From Auanema rhodensis (Eukaryota; Nematoda; Chromadorea; Rhabditida; Rhabditidae): a stretch of 64,000 nucleotides of DNA. The translations under genes and the position numbers were made by a program. Location: contig OZ059895.1 of the NCBI GenBank assembly GCA_964057225.1, forward strand, positions 15,305,001 through 15,369,000. The letters are read 5' to 3'. Positions within the stretch are counted from its first letter, which is position 1. Each line of letters starts with the position of its first letter. Positions 36,881 to 49,300 of the stretch are shown here, in pieces. Below the pieces are notes generated by a model, which had not been told where the DNA came from, ran no database searches, and saw nothing but the letters and a program-made list of their open reading frames with translations.

Positions 36881-38613
36881 ATGGACTCTATGACTCAAAC
36901 ATAGCATATTACTAGTTTGCTCCGAAATTGACTTATTCTGATTATTTTTATCGTTTTCATACGGGACTTTGTAAATAACACAATAAAGCTATTTGTATAT
37001 TACAGCGCTTGAATAAAACAATGATAAAACGACCAATATTCTTAGATATACCTGTAGCGATCGGAAGCAATCACAATAGAACGACAAAGCTCAATAAGTT
37101 TTAAATAGTTTGTAACGTTCCTCATATATATTAATTAAAAGAATAATGGACTTTTTCGATAACTTGGCGTGAACATATCTATCCTGAAACACAGATATAA
37201 ACCTAATTCTGCTAAAATTGACAAAATGCAATTGCCGTGCGCGCAGCGTGTTACAATTCGAAAAAATCCGACCGTGCACACGTAAACTTCTGAGACGAAT
37301 AGCATATTCGCGCATACGTGACGTGAACCACGTTACTCGTTTGCTAATTACAATATGAAAAACTTACCGGCATAATATGACTTGTGGCCAGTGTCCGGAA
37401 GCTGAATCCATTGAACTGCACTTCGGGTTACTTCGAATCGTGTGGTCAATTTACATTTATATTACACCGTAACATAAACAAAACAAGAAAAATAAAACAT
37501 GAACGACAAAAAAAAACAATATAAGAGAAGAAGAAACACATAGCAGTAATTCACCTTTGCGTTACAAGTTATGAATGGATTAGTGTATATGTACCTTAAA
37601 ACGGTCAGAAAACGTTTGACGTACTACAAAGAAAATCGGCTAAAAGGAGAGGAGCTGAGTAGGGATATGTGGAATTTGAACCCATATCATACCAGTACTA
37701 ATTAAAAGAAATTTCATAGCTATTTTTTACTCTTACTTGCATGAAATAACTTCTTAGATCTTGAAATGTGAAAAACTTCAGACAAACATTTGCTTTGTGA
37801 AAATGAGAAAAATGGATGGGACCCGATTATAGTTAAAACCCAAAGACATTCATGTCCACTCTTGTAAGATGATTATGTCATATCCTTGATTCTTTATTAC
37901 AACTCTGTAAGCAATACCATAAATGTATATTTGACAGAATATATATATTTTTTTTTCTAATATTCATATAAAGAAGCAGTACCGAGGAAAATTAAAGAAA
38001 AGAACATGCCTGAGTAAATGTATTGTTGTCCCATCCAGTTCACTTGAAGCTTTCATTTAAACCATAAAACTTTAAAAGGCGTTCAAACTAAAAGATTGAA
38101 GGAATTCCAAAAACTTTCTATTCTTTTTCTCACCTCTACATAACACTGCTCAAAGCTCATCTAACACCAACACCAAGTTTTAGCGGCATTTTTAAAACCT
38201 ATATAAGGTTAGTAAATCATATTTAATCTCATTTATATTTGTATAAATCTAATGTTAAATAAATCAATCATCAGGACGAAATTATCAATTGTAGGATTTA
38301 CCTAATAAGAAGACCGAATTCCATACAAAGTTCAGTAGTTTGGGAACATCCAACTCAACACCAGAAAACTGCAAAGAAAAGACAATATAGCAGTGAAATA
38401 AAATTGTTTTAACACTTTCATACTATCACATTCTAACACAAATTCACACCCTCTCGACCCAAAATAAAGATTTCCGAACAGAATTTGTAGTGGAAAAACG
38501 AAGTTGGGCATAATATGGCTAAGATCTTGATATCACCACAGCACAGGAAGGAAAGAAAAAAATGCAGATGCTATGCTATTAAGAAATAGCACTACGGATA
38601 GCAGCCTTATCTT
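36881..38613. other. Unassigned region with exon-like pieces on the minus strand
   Basis: 1.7 kb between the RGG-protein gene and the CDK12 3' end. On the minus strand a stretch ending at about 37372 has a strong donor (GCCG then GTAAGTTTT). It is open for about 22 codons (FEVTRSAVQWIQLPDTGHK...), and an acceptor (CAATTTTAG) near 37212 continues for about 25 codons. I could not link these to a start or a family. The rest is AT-rich CDK12 3' flank. Confidence 0.4.
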
Positions 38614-41600
38614 CTACGAGCAATAGCTTCCGGCATGAAATCCGACTCTGTGAGTGTTGTAACTCTGATTCAACTCCAATTCTGGATTCGGTTGCACACC
38701 CCCATTGAAAACAAGCCCCATAAATAAGGTTTCGAAGTGTCCTAAATTGCGGTGCTGTTTCAGCAAAAATAAGAACACAAATATAAAGTCACTAAGGATA
38801 TGTTAAAACCCTTAATCTAACAAAATAAATCGAAAAAACAAAAGAATGACACTCAAACAAAGAAACAACTAAGGTTAACAAATCCCAGAATTTATCAAGA
38901 TTCGATTTGGCTGGTAATGACTGAGTATTAATGGTTACAACAGAAAATTAGAAAAATCATCCAATTTCAATAAAAGTATGTATTTCTACTCAGAAAATAT
39001 AGAGAATACGATAAAATATAAAAATAATATAACTAAAATATAATAAATTTACAATCTTGACACTGGTTGTTATCTTTCATATGGAATAAGAGTACACTAA
39101 GTCGTCAGCTCCTCTACTTACCTGCTAATGAATCCAGAAGCGACAAAATTTGTTCTTTAGCTGATTGACCCGCGGTGAAGGAAGAAGTATCACCGATAGC
39201 GCCCTATTTATAATTTATGAAAACGCTGTAAGTGCTGGAACTATTGTACCTTAAGCTGGTTTAATACTTCAAGACACGAGCTTTCTGGCAAATTTTGTAA
39301 AATGGCCCGAAGAGGAGAACTATCTGCTTGGTTACGCAAAACTCTAGCTACGGCGTCATTAATTGTAACCGCTTAAAACTTTCCTATTCCAAAAAGCTGA
39401 ATAATGAAGAACTTACCTGCAGAACCTGGAAGATGGGGATTCGAACGATCTGAAGGATGCATTGGAAGTGCGGGGGCACTTTGTAAGTTAGGAGGAGGTA
39501 TGCCACACCTTCTTTCCTTCCTCTGCTTCTTACTCCATAACTCATGACAATCCTAGAGTTGAACACAATGAATAAATTTATAACAAACATGATTCTCACT
39601 TGATTACGCGGAAGACATAATCGAGGTACTTGTGTGGGATCAATATGTTTCACCCAACTGTGCTTCAAAGCATCTGAAGCGGAAACACGTCGTTTGGGGT
39701 CAAGAACAAGCATTTTATCAAGCAAATCAAGAGCCCCAGCAGGCATCAAGCTGAAAATGAAAAAAAAATAACTTTGAATAATTAATAAAAGTATTACGAT
39801 CCAAATTCCTCGCGCAACACACGTCTATATAACTTCTTAGGACGTAGTGTATGATATAGAGGTAAACTTTCAACGTCTGCCCAAACATCGGGCGTTGGAG
39901 ATCCACAAGTTTTGGAAATAAAGTCTAATTGAACAGGTTCGTTACTACCCATGAATATAGCCTTCTTTGTGAAAAATTCGGCCAGTATACATCTTAAAAT
40001 AGTTTACATTACACAAAATAAATGAACACAAAACATACCCTACACTCCATACATCTACTTGGGGTCCATAATGTTCTTCACCCAAAAGAAGTTCAGGAGG
40101 TCGATACCATAAAGTAATAACTCTATTTGTATATAATCTTTTTTGATCTTCATAATAAAGACGGGCAAGACCGAAGTCAGCAATTTTCAGTTCACCCCTA
40201 AATTAAAAGAAAATTAATTACAAAAGAAAAAAAATTGAAATACCTATTATTAACAAGTATATTGCTGCATTTAATATCACGATGTAAAAAATTAGCGGAA
40301 TGACAATACTCTAACCCCTAGAAAAAATAAATAATAATTTAATTACTGATTTAGGTTTTACTTGTAATAACTGCTTGAACATTCCTGCGATTTGATCAGA
40401 TGTAAATGCAGGTATCAAACTATTAGCAGAAGCCTCAAGAAGGCCAGTTAGATCGTGATCAACGTACTCGAACACGAGATAGAAATTAACTGAAAAAAAG
40501 TTTAGTGAGGATATATGATATAGCTCATACCTTTATCACATCGAAGATCTGACGTAGTTTGCTTATCAGTAACAATATCAACAAGCTTTACGATATTTGG
40601 ATGATTAAGTTGTCGTAGAATTTTGATTTCTCGTACAGCGGTGATTGGGAACCCTTCTTTCTCATTTTCCAATCGTACCTTTTTCAAAGCTACTCTTTCT
40701 TCTTAAACGTTTCATCATAAATACAACATTAAATTAAAAAATATTATACCTGTAGATTTATCCTTAGCTTTGTACACCTGACCGTATGTTCCTTCACCAA
40801 CTTGCTCCACGATGTCATACTTTTCAACGAAACCACTGCCCCAATCACTGGATAAATCAATTTCTCGTCTTTCCTTATTTAAAACCCTGAAACAAATTAT
40901 ATAAAGGCAAATAAAAAGAGTTAGTAATAAATGCAACTTACACTGGTTGTTCATAACTTCGTTTCAAAGCTTTGGGAAGAGACCTGGACGTTGATGCTGA
41001 TGACAGAGTCGGAGTCTGCTCAACTTTAACTGGTGGAATGAGTGTTGCACTTGAGAATATATTAAGAGGCGGTAGAACACCTATTGGAGGTACAACGCCT
41101 GGTGGAACTCCAGGACAAGTGAAGGGAGGGGGAGGCATAGTGAAATTTTGGCCCTAAATTCAGAAAAAATGTGAATGAATTTTTTTTTTAATTCACCGGT
41201 AAGCCTGGAGGTGGAGGAGGAGGTACTGGAGCGAAAAATGGTGGCATTGACATTTGAGAAGGTGCAGGAGGAGGCTGGGGAACCGGCATGACCATACCCT
41301 AAAGAAGAGAGATTAAATTTAGCTAATAATTATACAAACCGTATTATAATAACTAAAAGAAGGATGTTGCGGTAATGTGCTTGTAGGTACACCAGCGTTT
41401 GAAGTACTTGGTTTAGAAGATTTCTAGAAAAAATATTGTTCACTGATTTAAGCTGCAACACTGGATACCTTCAAATCATCACTACTCGTGCTTGAAGAAG
41501 AACTATCTCTTCTGCGCTTATGACTTTTCTTTTTAGATTTTGATTTTTTTGGTTCGCTTTGCGTAAATAAAGAAGACAGTTTTCCTCCATGCTTGAGGCT

Positions 41601-42228
41601 GAAACGAAGCTTGATTACAGTTTCATTACTAATTTGCTCACTCTGTGAAGTCGCAACTTGACTCAGATGTTGTTGATCGCCGTCTTCGTCTTCGCTCTTG
41701 CTTTCCTCGAGATCTAGAGTTATGCGGTGATCGTGAACGCGTTCGAGAACGAGTGCGGGATCGTCTTTAATGGGATTATAAGTACTGTTAATAACTTAAC
41801 GAGATGCCTGGATTTTCTGTCCCGTTTCCGGTCTGATTCCCTTCTTCGATCAAATTCCCTTCTACTACCTTCCCTGCTCTCCCTGCCACTTTTGTTATCT
41901 CTATCTCTACGAGAAAATTCCCGATCCCGAGATCGCGAACGCCTTGAAAACTATTGATTAACGCATGTTTCGAGTAAAAACGTACCTTTTAGGTGAAGAA
42001 GAGCGCTCCCTCTTCTTCTTCTTGTTGCTTTTGTGACGGGGACTTAAATCATGGCTTTTGTTGCGAGAGTTTCTACCGGAAGAACTGGGAGTTATACCTC
42101 CTGATTCTAAATTGAGACATAAAATTTAATTTCCATATAAATCACTAACCTTTGGATTGTGTTCTTCCATTGGCAATACTCGGGGCCTCTGCGGAATTTG
42201 ACTCTTCGCTGACCGAGTCAAAGCTCAT
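38614..42228 (-). CDS. cdk-12: Cyclin-dependent kinase 12/13, RNA polymerase II CTD kinase
   Basis: CDK12 with cyclin K phosphorylates Ser2 of the Pol II tail and supports elongation and splicing. The 19-exon model (42150-42228 to 38614-38741) closes at 826 residues. The N-terminus is Ser/Arg-rich ([16 protein letters not shown]), then Pro-rich ([10 protein letters not shown]). The kinase runs from about 352 to 655: [24 protein letters not shown] helix, [17 protein letters not shown]-loop [24 protein letters not shown] is the CDK12/13 signature (PITAIRE in man). Catalytic Lys, HRD and DFG residues are all present. Kinase exons: 40750-40886, 40531-40701, 40362-40489, 40244-40317, 40039-40197, 39798-39992, 39600-39750. 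The last intron is 380 nt, far longer than the others, and an in-frame TAG (39114-39116) follows its donor, so a shorter form is possible. The ATG lies 6 nt after TTTTAATAG. Confidence 0.93.
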
Positions 42229-43392
42229 TTCAGCCTATTAAAAATATATGGTCAAAAATTAATGTTTGAATTAAACATACCCTGGATATGTTATCCACTT
42301 TGATATTTTTGTATCGTATTGGCCACCGGAGAAACTGCAAATTTAAGAATTAATCAAATTGAATATATAAAATTAAAGCTTTTTCAAGCAGGCAACAATA
42401 TATAGCGGTATTGATGACGAATTGGCGTTATTGAGGTGGCCCTTGTAATGCGTCAAGTGTTGCGCGATTTACGCTGGCGCATTTCGCTCCCAAGCTCTGG
42501 ATAAAAGCATGGACTTTCAATTTTAATGTTTATGCAAAGTTTAGTAAAAGTTTTTGTTTCGTAGTACTTCGGAAAGTAAACGTTTAGTTGAAAATTTGAA
42601 AGTTCATTCCAAAAGCTCATTCATTTCCAGCATCAGAACAATTTTTTACTATCCGGCATACAGTAAGCCATTTAAATTTACCTGGTATCAAATAAATAAT
42701 GTATAAGCTGGTTTACCGTAATGCAATCATCTTTAAACTAATTTTCAATAAAAATAATAATCCACTAACACAAACAATTGAATTGCTTTAAATGATTTCA
42801 TCGTGTAAAAGTCATCCTGTTTTTTACCTGTACAAATTTTTACGGGAATATTCACCAGAAAGTTGGCTGAATCATAATAATACTTTTTACTTAAATTTTC
42901 CTGCTGGCATGTTATATATATATCAAACAACTTCCACGCGAATGAATCATTATTGCCCACTTTTGTTCGCGCGGTGTTGAATTCTTATACTTTTGCGATT
43001 TTTTAACAAAAAAGCTGATGTCAATTGTGCTTGCCAGTGCACCAAAGCAGAATCATTCTTCAATTAGCTGCTGCTCTCCCATCATTTCCCAGTCAGCTGT
43101 TGCGGCTCTCTCATTGTCTCTCGTTGTGATAGTGTCCATCGCCTCCGTGAAATGCTATCCTTTCGATTTCTTGCGCATTCTTGCGATCATTCTTCGCCCT
43201 TACTATATGCTATATTATTAGATTGTTTCATCACTTTTATTCGTCTTCTACAACAGAGGATATGTCTTTGTCATTGTTTCAAGTCTTGTTTGTTTGAATT
43301 TACGACTGTTTCTATGATTCATGTAGCTTGTTCCGCTTTTTATTTTCCGTAACCTTTCTTAAACATTCTTAACCTTTACAGGCCGTTCAGAG
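42229..43392. promoter_or_regulatory. Bidirectional region between cdk-12 and lasp-1
   Basis: 1.16 kb between divergent genes. On the minus side a spliced leader-like exon (about 42279-42335, FLRWPIRYKNIKVDN if read) precedes the CDK12 ATG and may be untranslated. The stretch 42985-43150 is less AT-rich and could be the LASP 5' exon or promoter. No motif was assigned. Confidence 0.5.
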
Positions 43393-45373
43393 ATGAGCGC
43401 TAAAAAGTGTGCTCGTGAAGAGTGCGGTAAATCCGTGTATCCCATAGAAGAACTGAAATGTTTAGATAAGGTTTGTCTGAAATGTTTTCTACTATATATA
43501 TGTATATCAGCTTTAATGATATTCCAATCAGTTCTTATTCTTCGTTATCTTCAGGTCTGGCACAAACAATGTTTCAAGTGTACTGTATGTGGTATGACAT
43601 TAAGCATGAAAAACTACAAAGGTTATGACAAGAAACCCTACTGTGAGCCGTACGTCTGTCTTTAAATTTCTGTGTATTCTTGTTTTGTTGTTTAGTCACT
43701 ACCCAAAAACAGTTGCTTCGTCTGTTGCTGACACTCCTGAAATGAGAAGAATTGCGGAGAACACTAAGATTCAGAGTCAGGTTTGTAAGATTTCTCTCAA
43801 TCTTTATGGCCGTTTTAACCATCTGCTGAATATTACATAAATTTAGGTGAAATACCATGCAGAATATGAAAAGATGAGAGGAACTAAAATTGAAATTGCC
43901 GATGATCCAGAAGTAACTCGTCACCTGAAAAATACGGCGGTATGCTGTGATATTCATAAAATGAAACAGGTTTATGGAGGTTCATTTTAGGCCCAATCAC
44001 AGCTGGCCTATACGGGAGAGATCGAGAAAAGAAAGAAAATGGAAGAGGTGCGACCCACCGAAATGAGCGCCACAGATGGTTCAGGTGGGACAAGTTTAGA
44101 TGAAGCGAAATATGCCGTTAAAGTTACCGTTTACAACAAAGCGTAGATATAGATAGATATATAGAGCCAATTACTAGTAAAATTTGAGTTTTAACTAGGC
44201 ACTGCTTCTTAGTTTTTGTTAGTTTGGTAATGCGGAATGTCCTAGTAGAAAGGATGTCCAAATGTGCTCTTGACAGGTTATTATTGTTTTCTTTCGAATT
44301 TTCTCCAGACGATTTTGTGATGCACTTCTTCTTTCTATACTCTCTTAGTTGTATGCACAATGAACGCGCTTCCATAAAGTTTTCTATCGACCAGTGTGAG
44401 ATTACAACGAGTGATCTTGGGAGTCTATTGAAACTAATGTTGTCTGCCATTCAATTCACAAATCGAAAGAAACACATTAACTATTAGAAAATATTAAACT
44501 AGATAGAACAACTTTTTAGTTCAAGTGTGAAGAATTAACGTTGCAGGATTAGGTAGAATAGTATCAACTCCATTAGAACACTGTTATAATGAGCCGGCTG
44601 TCGTACCAGAAGTTCAGAGCAATACACGAGTACCAGAACAGCCATCAGCATTAATTTATTCATCAGATAAAGGAGGAGTAGGCATGTTTATAATAATGTT
44701 TTATTTGATTTTCTTTATTACTAATATTTTCATAAATTTTTACAAAATAAGTTGAAATTTAACGTTGGATTATACTTTGTACTATTTCAGTCAATCAAAA
44801 TCCATCCAGACATGTTGGAAGCATTGCTGATTATGATCCTCTCAACGGTCAATGGGGCTCGGTTAACCAGAACAAGACAAGTGAGTTTGAGTGATATAAT
44901 GATGCGTGGGAATTTCATCTTGTTGTCTTTCTTAGAGGACACATAATATTTTTTTTATCATTATTAAAAGCAGATGAAAAATTAATGTTGTGTGCCAGTT
45001 TGCATAGAGTGCTGTGTTTTAGAAGAAGAAGCTCGGTATTGCGTGGATTTTGCAGAAGAAATTGCTCAGAGAAGGGACTCCACTGGCAGTATTACATCCG
45101 CTCCTAACGCAAAACAAGTTGGATTCGCTGTAAAGGCTCTTTATGATTACTCAGCAGCAGACAAAGATGAGGTTATCACAACAAAACTTCTTTAGTTATA
45201 TAAAGTTGATGATTTAGGTTTCATTCTTGGAAGGTGACATCATCGTCAATTGCGAAAAAGTTGACGAAGGATGGATGACTGGAACTGTTCAAAGAACTCT
45301 ACAATGGGGAATGCTACCTGCCAACTATGTGCAGTCATATAAATTGCCCACCGGACTCCACAGAATTAAATAG
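43393..45373 (+). CDS. lasp-1: LASP: LIM, nebulin-repeat and SH3 adaptor
   Basis: LASP proteins link actin filaments to adhesion sites; the worm orthologue is in muscle. Nine exons (43393-43470, 43555-43649, 43696-43780, 43847-43939, 43991-44084, 44547-44681, 44791-44880, 45023-45171, 45218-45373) give 324 residues and close in frame. The LIM domain is residues 1-60 ([40 protein letters not shown]). Two nebulin repeats follow ([29 protein letters not shown]), then a linker with [12 protein letters not shown]. The C-terminal SH3 ([19 protein letters not shown] ... GMLPANYV) reaches to residue 315. One intron (44682-44790) needs a GC donor. If the donor at 44085 is not used the frame runs to a stop at 44145, giving a LIM-nebulin form without SH3. 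ESS2 follows on the same strand after 553 bp. Confidence 0.92.
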
Positions 45374-45926
45374 TGCATTTGACGTCAAAGCGAAAATGCG
45401 TCTTCCCCACCCAGATCAGTCCGATTGTTTCGAAAATCATTCAATATTCTTACTTTGATTATGCTTCAATGTGCTGCTGGTTTTATAGCATTTACTTACT
45501 TAATTATAATTATAATAATTTTTTTTACATAATATTTTTGACCCTACTGCTGCCTAAGACACTACTGTGAAGTTTCCATTATTTTTTATCCACTTGAAAT
45601 AACTCTATAATTCCTTTAATTAATTTGTCTTACTATTTTATTGTCGATAATATTATATATGCTTGCTATTGTTTCACGCCGGGTTTAAATTTATCTTTGT
45701 AAAGCTAATTTATATCAATTTATGAATTGAAGCAATGCGTGATATTCTATATTTTGCTTTGAATTGGTTTCATGTGCCTTGGCGTCTATGCTCTCCTTCG
45801 AGATAAATTATATATTAAATGTTTATAATATAAAAAGAAATTTCGCATTACATAAAATTATTATATATCGTTGTGTTTCGTTTTTTTAAACATGTTGTTA
45901 AACTACAACTAATACACATTTTTTAG
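45374..45926. other. Gap between lasp-1 and ess-2
   Basis: 553 bp of AT-rich sequence with no exon seen. Both genes are on the plus strand and ess-2 starts at an AG|ATG acceptor, so a trans-spliced operon is possible, although the spacing is longer than typical. Confidence 0.5.
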
Positions 45927-47922
45927 ATGTCTTCGTCTGATGATAAAGAGCAGGTTTCTGAACTGGCTGTCAAGCCTGTCAAGTCAAAAACTAACGAAAA
46001 TAATAAGGTTGGGTCGATTAGTAGGGAACGGCAAAGTAGAAATAATTTTCTTCAGCAATTAAGCTTGAAATCTGGAGATATACAACCTAAACGAGTACCT
46101 AGAACAATTCTGACTGAAGAAGACTATTTGGACAAGTTAGACAAAATCATAACAAAGAACTACTTTCCTGAAGTTCCAAAAATGAAGGTAGATTTATTCG
46201 TTTTACGAAATTTACAAATTTATAGAATTTCTAGGCCCAAATAGAATATATTGAAGCAGTTTCCAAGAACGACATCACAAAAATGCGAGAACTACAAGCT
46301 CGTTTTAATACACAACGACGAACGGAAAGAAGGTTTTTTTTTAAATTTTTTTTCAAGTTTATTTCATAATTTTATACAGAACTTCTCCATCTATACGACG
46401 AGAAACTTCGCCAGGAGTAGCTGCAACTTCACCTATGCATTTCGATCCCGATACTCCTGGTCCTAGTAGAAATTCAAGCTCTCCCTTGAGATATAGTAAT
46501 ACTGAAGGAGATAATGAAGTAACACTTGATGCGAATTTCCCAATAATTTCAAATTTACAGAAATATATAGATAAAGATAAAGTGAAGCCTACCAAGAACT
46601 TACCAGAAAACATGTCCATTGACGGTTGGTTTTATCTCAAACTCTGCCATGCTTTATCACTAATATTTAAGGTTTTCTTAGTAAATATACTTCCGAAGAC
46701 AATGCGTCTTTTGAAGAATTAGCTGCACTGGTTCATACAAGGGACCTAGTAAAGAATAAATGGCTCTATGATGCCGCTGAAAAACACAATAGAGAATTGG
46801 TAGTGCAACAATCTATTGCTGCTGATGCAGATGTTCAATTAGTTTTGAAATACAAAGTTGAAGCTAAAAATGGTAATTTTTTTCTTTTCATTTATTATTA
46901 TATATGTTTATTAATAGAAAAACCCCTGGCACTTGATAATTGGGAATACAAAGCTCGTAACTCAGTTCTCTTTTATCCCGAGGGTGCTGCTTTAACTAGT
47001 GAAGAAAAAATCGACGCTGCGAAAAGAAATCAAAGAATTATCAACAAAGAAGCTACTCGATTCCCAGAAGAACTAAAGAGAGCCAACCAGCCTTCTGCGA
47101 ATCGGGCTGCAATTATTCAATCTGCACTTAACCCTGGAAAAGTAGATATTACTGGAAGAGAGGCTGTTACTGGCCAAAACCTTGGTGTATTAGCGACTCC
47201 CACTCCAGCTCCAGGAATTGATGACACCCCATTGATGACTTGGGGAGAAATTGACGGTACTCCTTTCCGTCTTGATGCTACAGATATGGCTTGCCCGCCC
47301 GATAATGCACCAGCATTTAAGGTAAAAACCTGATATAAACCTCTTTTACTAAAATTTTGTTTAGATGCCTGAGGTACCCCAACGAGAGATGCTAGCTCAA
47401 GGAATAACAGATCAAATCTCGAAACGATCTAGAGACAAGAAGCAAGCTGCTATGAAAGTTGCTGAGAGAACTTAGTAAGTATTCTATGTAAAATCCAATC
47501 TTATTCAAACGCTTAAGTAAAACACCAACGTTTTCATCTGCTCGCTCTACCCATGGAGGCATTTTCTCACCTGCTGCTAAAAAGCTCTCAAACCAACTAG
47601 GAATTCGGTTGGGATCCAGTAGTTCTTTCTTAAAATCTGGAACACCTACGCCAAAGTACAAATTCGTATTATAAATTTTATATAATTATATATTTTAGAA
47701 CAAAAACGCCTGGTTCAAGCAGATCATCTGTTCAATCTTCTCCGAACATTTCAGCTATGATCAGACAAAGAGATCATTCGAAGAAACTATCCATTACGGA
47801 TAATCTTATGAATGTATGATAAGATTTAACCCTGATAATCGTTAATATATTCCTAATTTCAGATCACAGGAAATGAAGACACAGGGTCCGGATCCCGACC
47901 TAAAGCTAGTGATTTCTTCTAG
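45927..47922 (+). CDS. ess-2: ESS2/DGCR14 splicing factor
   Basis: ESS2 associates with the spliceosomal C complex and influences splice-site choice (worm ess-2, human DGCR14). Nine exons (45927-46187, 46235-46332, 46380-46624, 46672-46872, 46918-47321, 47365-47474, 47518-47655, 47699-47813, 47863-47922) give 543 residues and close in frame, close to the worm family size. Diagnostic stretches are ILTEEDYLDKLDKIITKNYF, FLSKYTSEDNASFEEL, WEYKARNSVLFYPEG, LMTWGEIDGTPFRLD and the Ser/Thr/Pro-rich tail ending GSGSRPKASDFF. In the fourth exon the acceptor TTTAAG|GT (start 46672) is preferred to the nearer CTTAG because only it keeps the conserved FLSKYTSEDN frame. The ATG directly follows TTTTTTAG. 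Confidence 0.93.
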
Positions 47923-48076
47923 ATGCCATCACATACATATAATATAGGATTATGCTTTAAAAAAACTATTTTAATAAAAATCACAGAATATAACTTATGT
48001 ATATGACAAGCTTATTAAGGAATGGTATGCTAAAACGTTCTATAAATGTGGAAGTTATAACAATAAAAATATAAAA

Positions 48077-49300
48077 TTAAGCAGAAGCAGCGGCTTTAGC
48101 TTCTTCTCTTTGTTTCTTCCAACTTGATCCATCTAAGTTAATCCACTCTAACCAATCATCAACAATGGTTCTCATATTCTTAAGTTTTTGTAGTTCTTAA
48201 TTGGAAAATAAACAAAAATACTTACCTTATCATAAACAATTCCACTTAAAGCCATTAAAGCTTTATCGTCTTTAATACAGAATCCATTTCCAAGGAAAGC
48301 ATCTATCTGAGCAAGAAGACCTACATAATTTCCTTCTTTAGTGAATCTCATAAAACGACCCGATTTATCCATGATAACTACATCATCTTCATAGCTAAAT
48401 GAAGGATATTTACATGTGCACAAAAAGGTTAAACATACAGTTGAATGCTACGAGGGAAGAAAATTTTGTCTCCTTCTTTCCCGCCAGAGCTAAAGCTTTT
48501 AACAATGCTTCCGTTAGTAATGTCAATTATAGCAATGCGTTGGCTACAAAATACGTTTTAACTATTATTACTCTAAAGGTATATATACATACGCTGAACT
48601 CATGCTAACTGGTCTGGAAGCCAGTGATACCATAATCTTGGTATCGTCCAACGCACACATAGTTTGGAAACATTCAGTCTCTTCAATAGTATTAACAACT
48701 TCCCAATCAATTGGACAATCAAAGCTTGTTCTTTAAAAAAGGAATCAATGAAGCATAAGAGTAATATCAAAATCTTACTTGTAGATTGAAGATTTCGGTC
48801 CTTGAGGCTGCTTACTTACGCAAATGTCACCACTTGAAGTAACTGTCATCGAGAAAACTAAAAAAATAGTATATAAAGCTCTTTTGATGTTAATGAAGAA
48901 ACTTACAGATACCATCAACCAATTGTTCATGTTTTAATTCTCCTTCAAGACTATAAAATCTTAGTTCGGTAGATTTTAAATTATCCTCGGCACAACTATA
49001 TATAATCTTAAATTTCAGTTTTGGTTGCACTATATGTTATCAGCTCAATCATACCGTATCCTTATAGCATACAACTTGAGAAAAGCCAGCCATTTTTTTA
49101 GGGAAAGGATTCTTGTTCTCCCAGAGTGTTGTTCTTCTTTCAGAATCAAATTTGAACAGTCCTCCTTTACTGGCAACCCAGATGTTACCTTCAGGATCAT
49201 GGCATACAGCATAAGGAATAGTGGCTCCTCTGGGTGTGAGATGAAGGAACATCTCGTCAAATCTCTGCATATCAGAGGTATCAGATGCTGGCTCAACCAT
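48077..49300 (-). CDS. NHL-like beta-propeller protein, function unknown
   Basis: Seven exons (49055-49300, 48907-49006, 48779-48857, 48593-48730, 48439-48543, 48226-48394, 48077-48178) give 312 residues from the ATG at 49300 and close in frame. Several propeller-blade-like units can be seen: [74 protein letters not shown]. The end is charged ([14 protein letters not shown]). No RING, B-box or signal peptide is visible, so it is probably cytosolic and unlike TRIM-NHL proteins in layout. The ATG lies 3 nt after TTTCAG. That acceptor could belong to a real intron, because an in-frame exon at 49362-49424 may precede it. I do not recognise a named orthologue. Confidence 0.75.
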
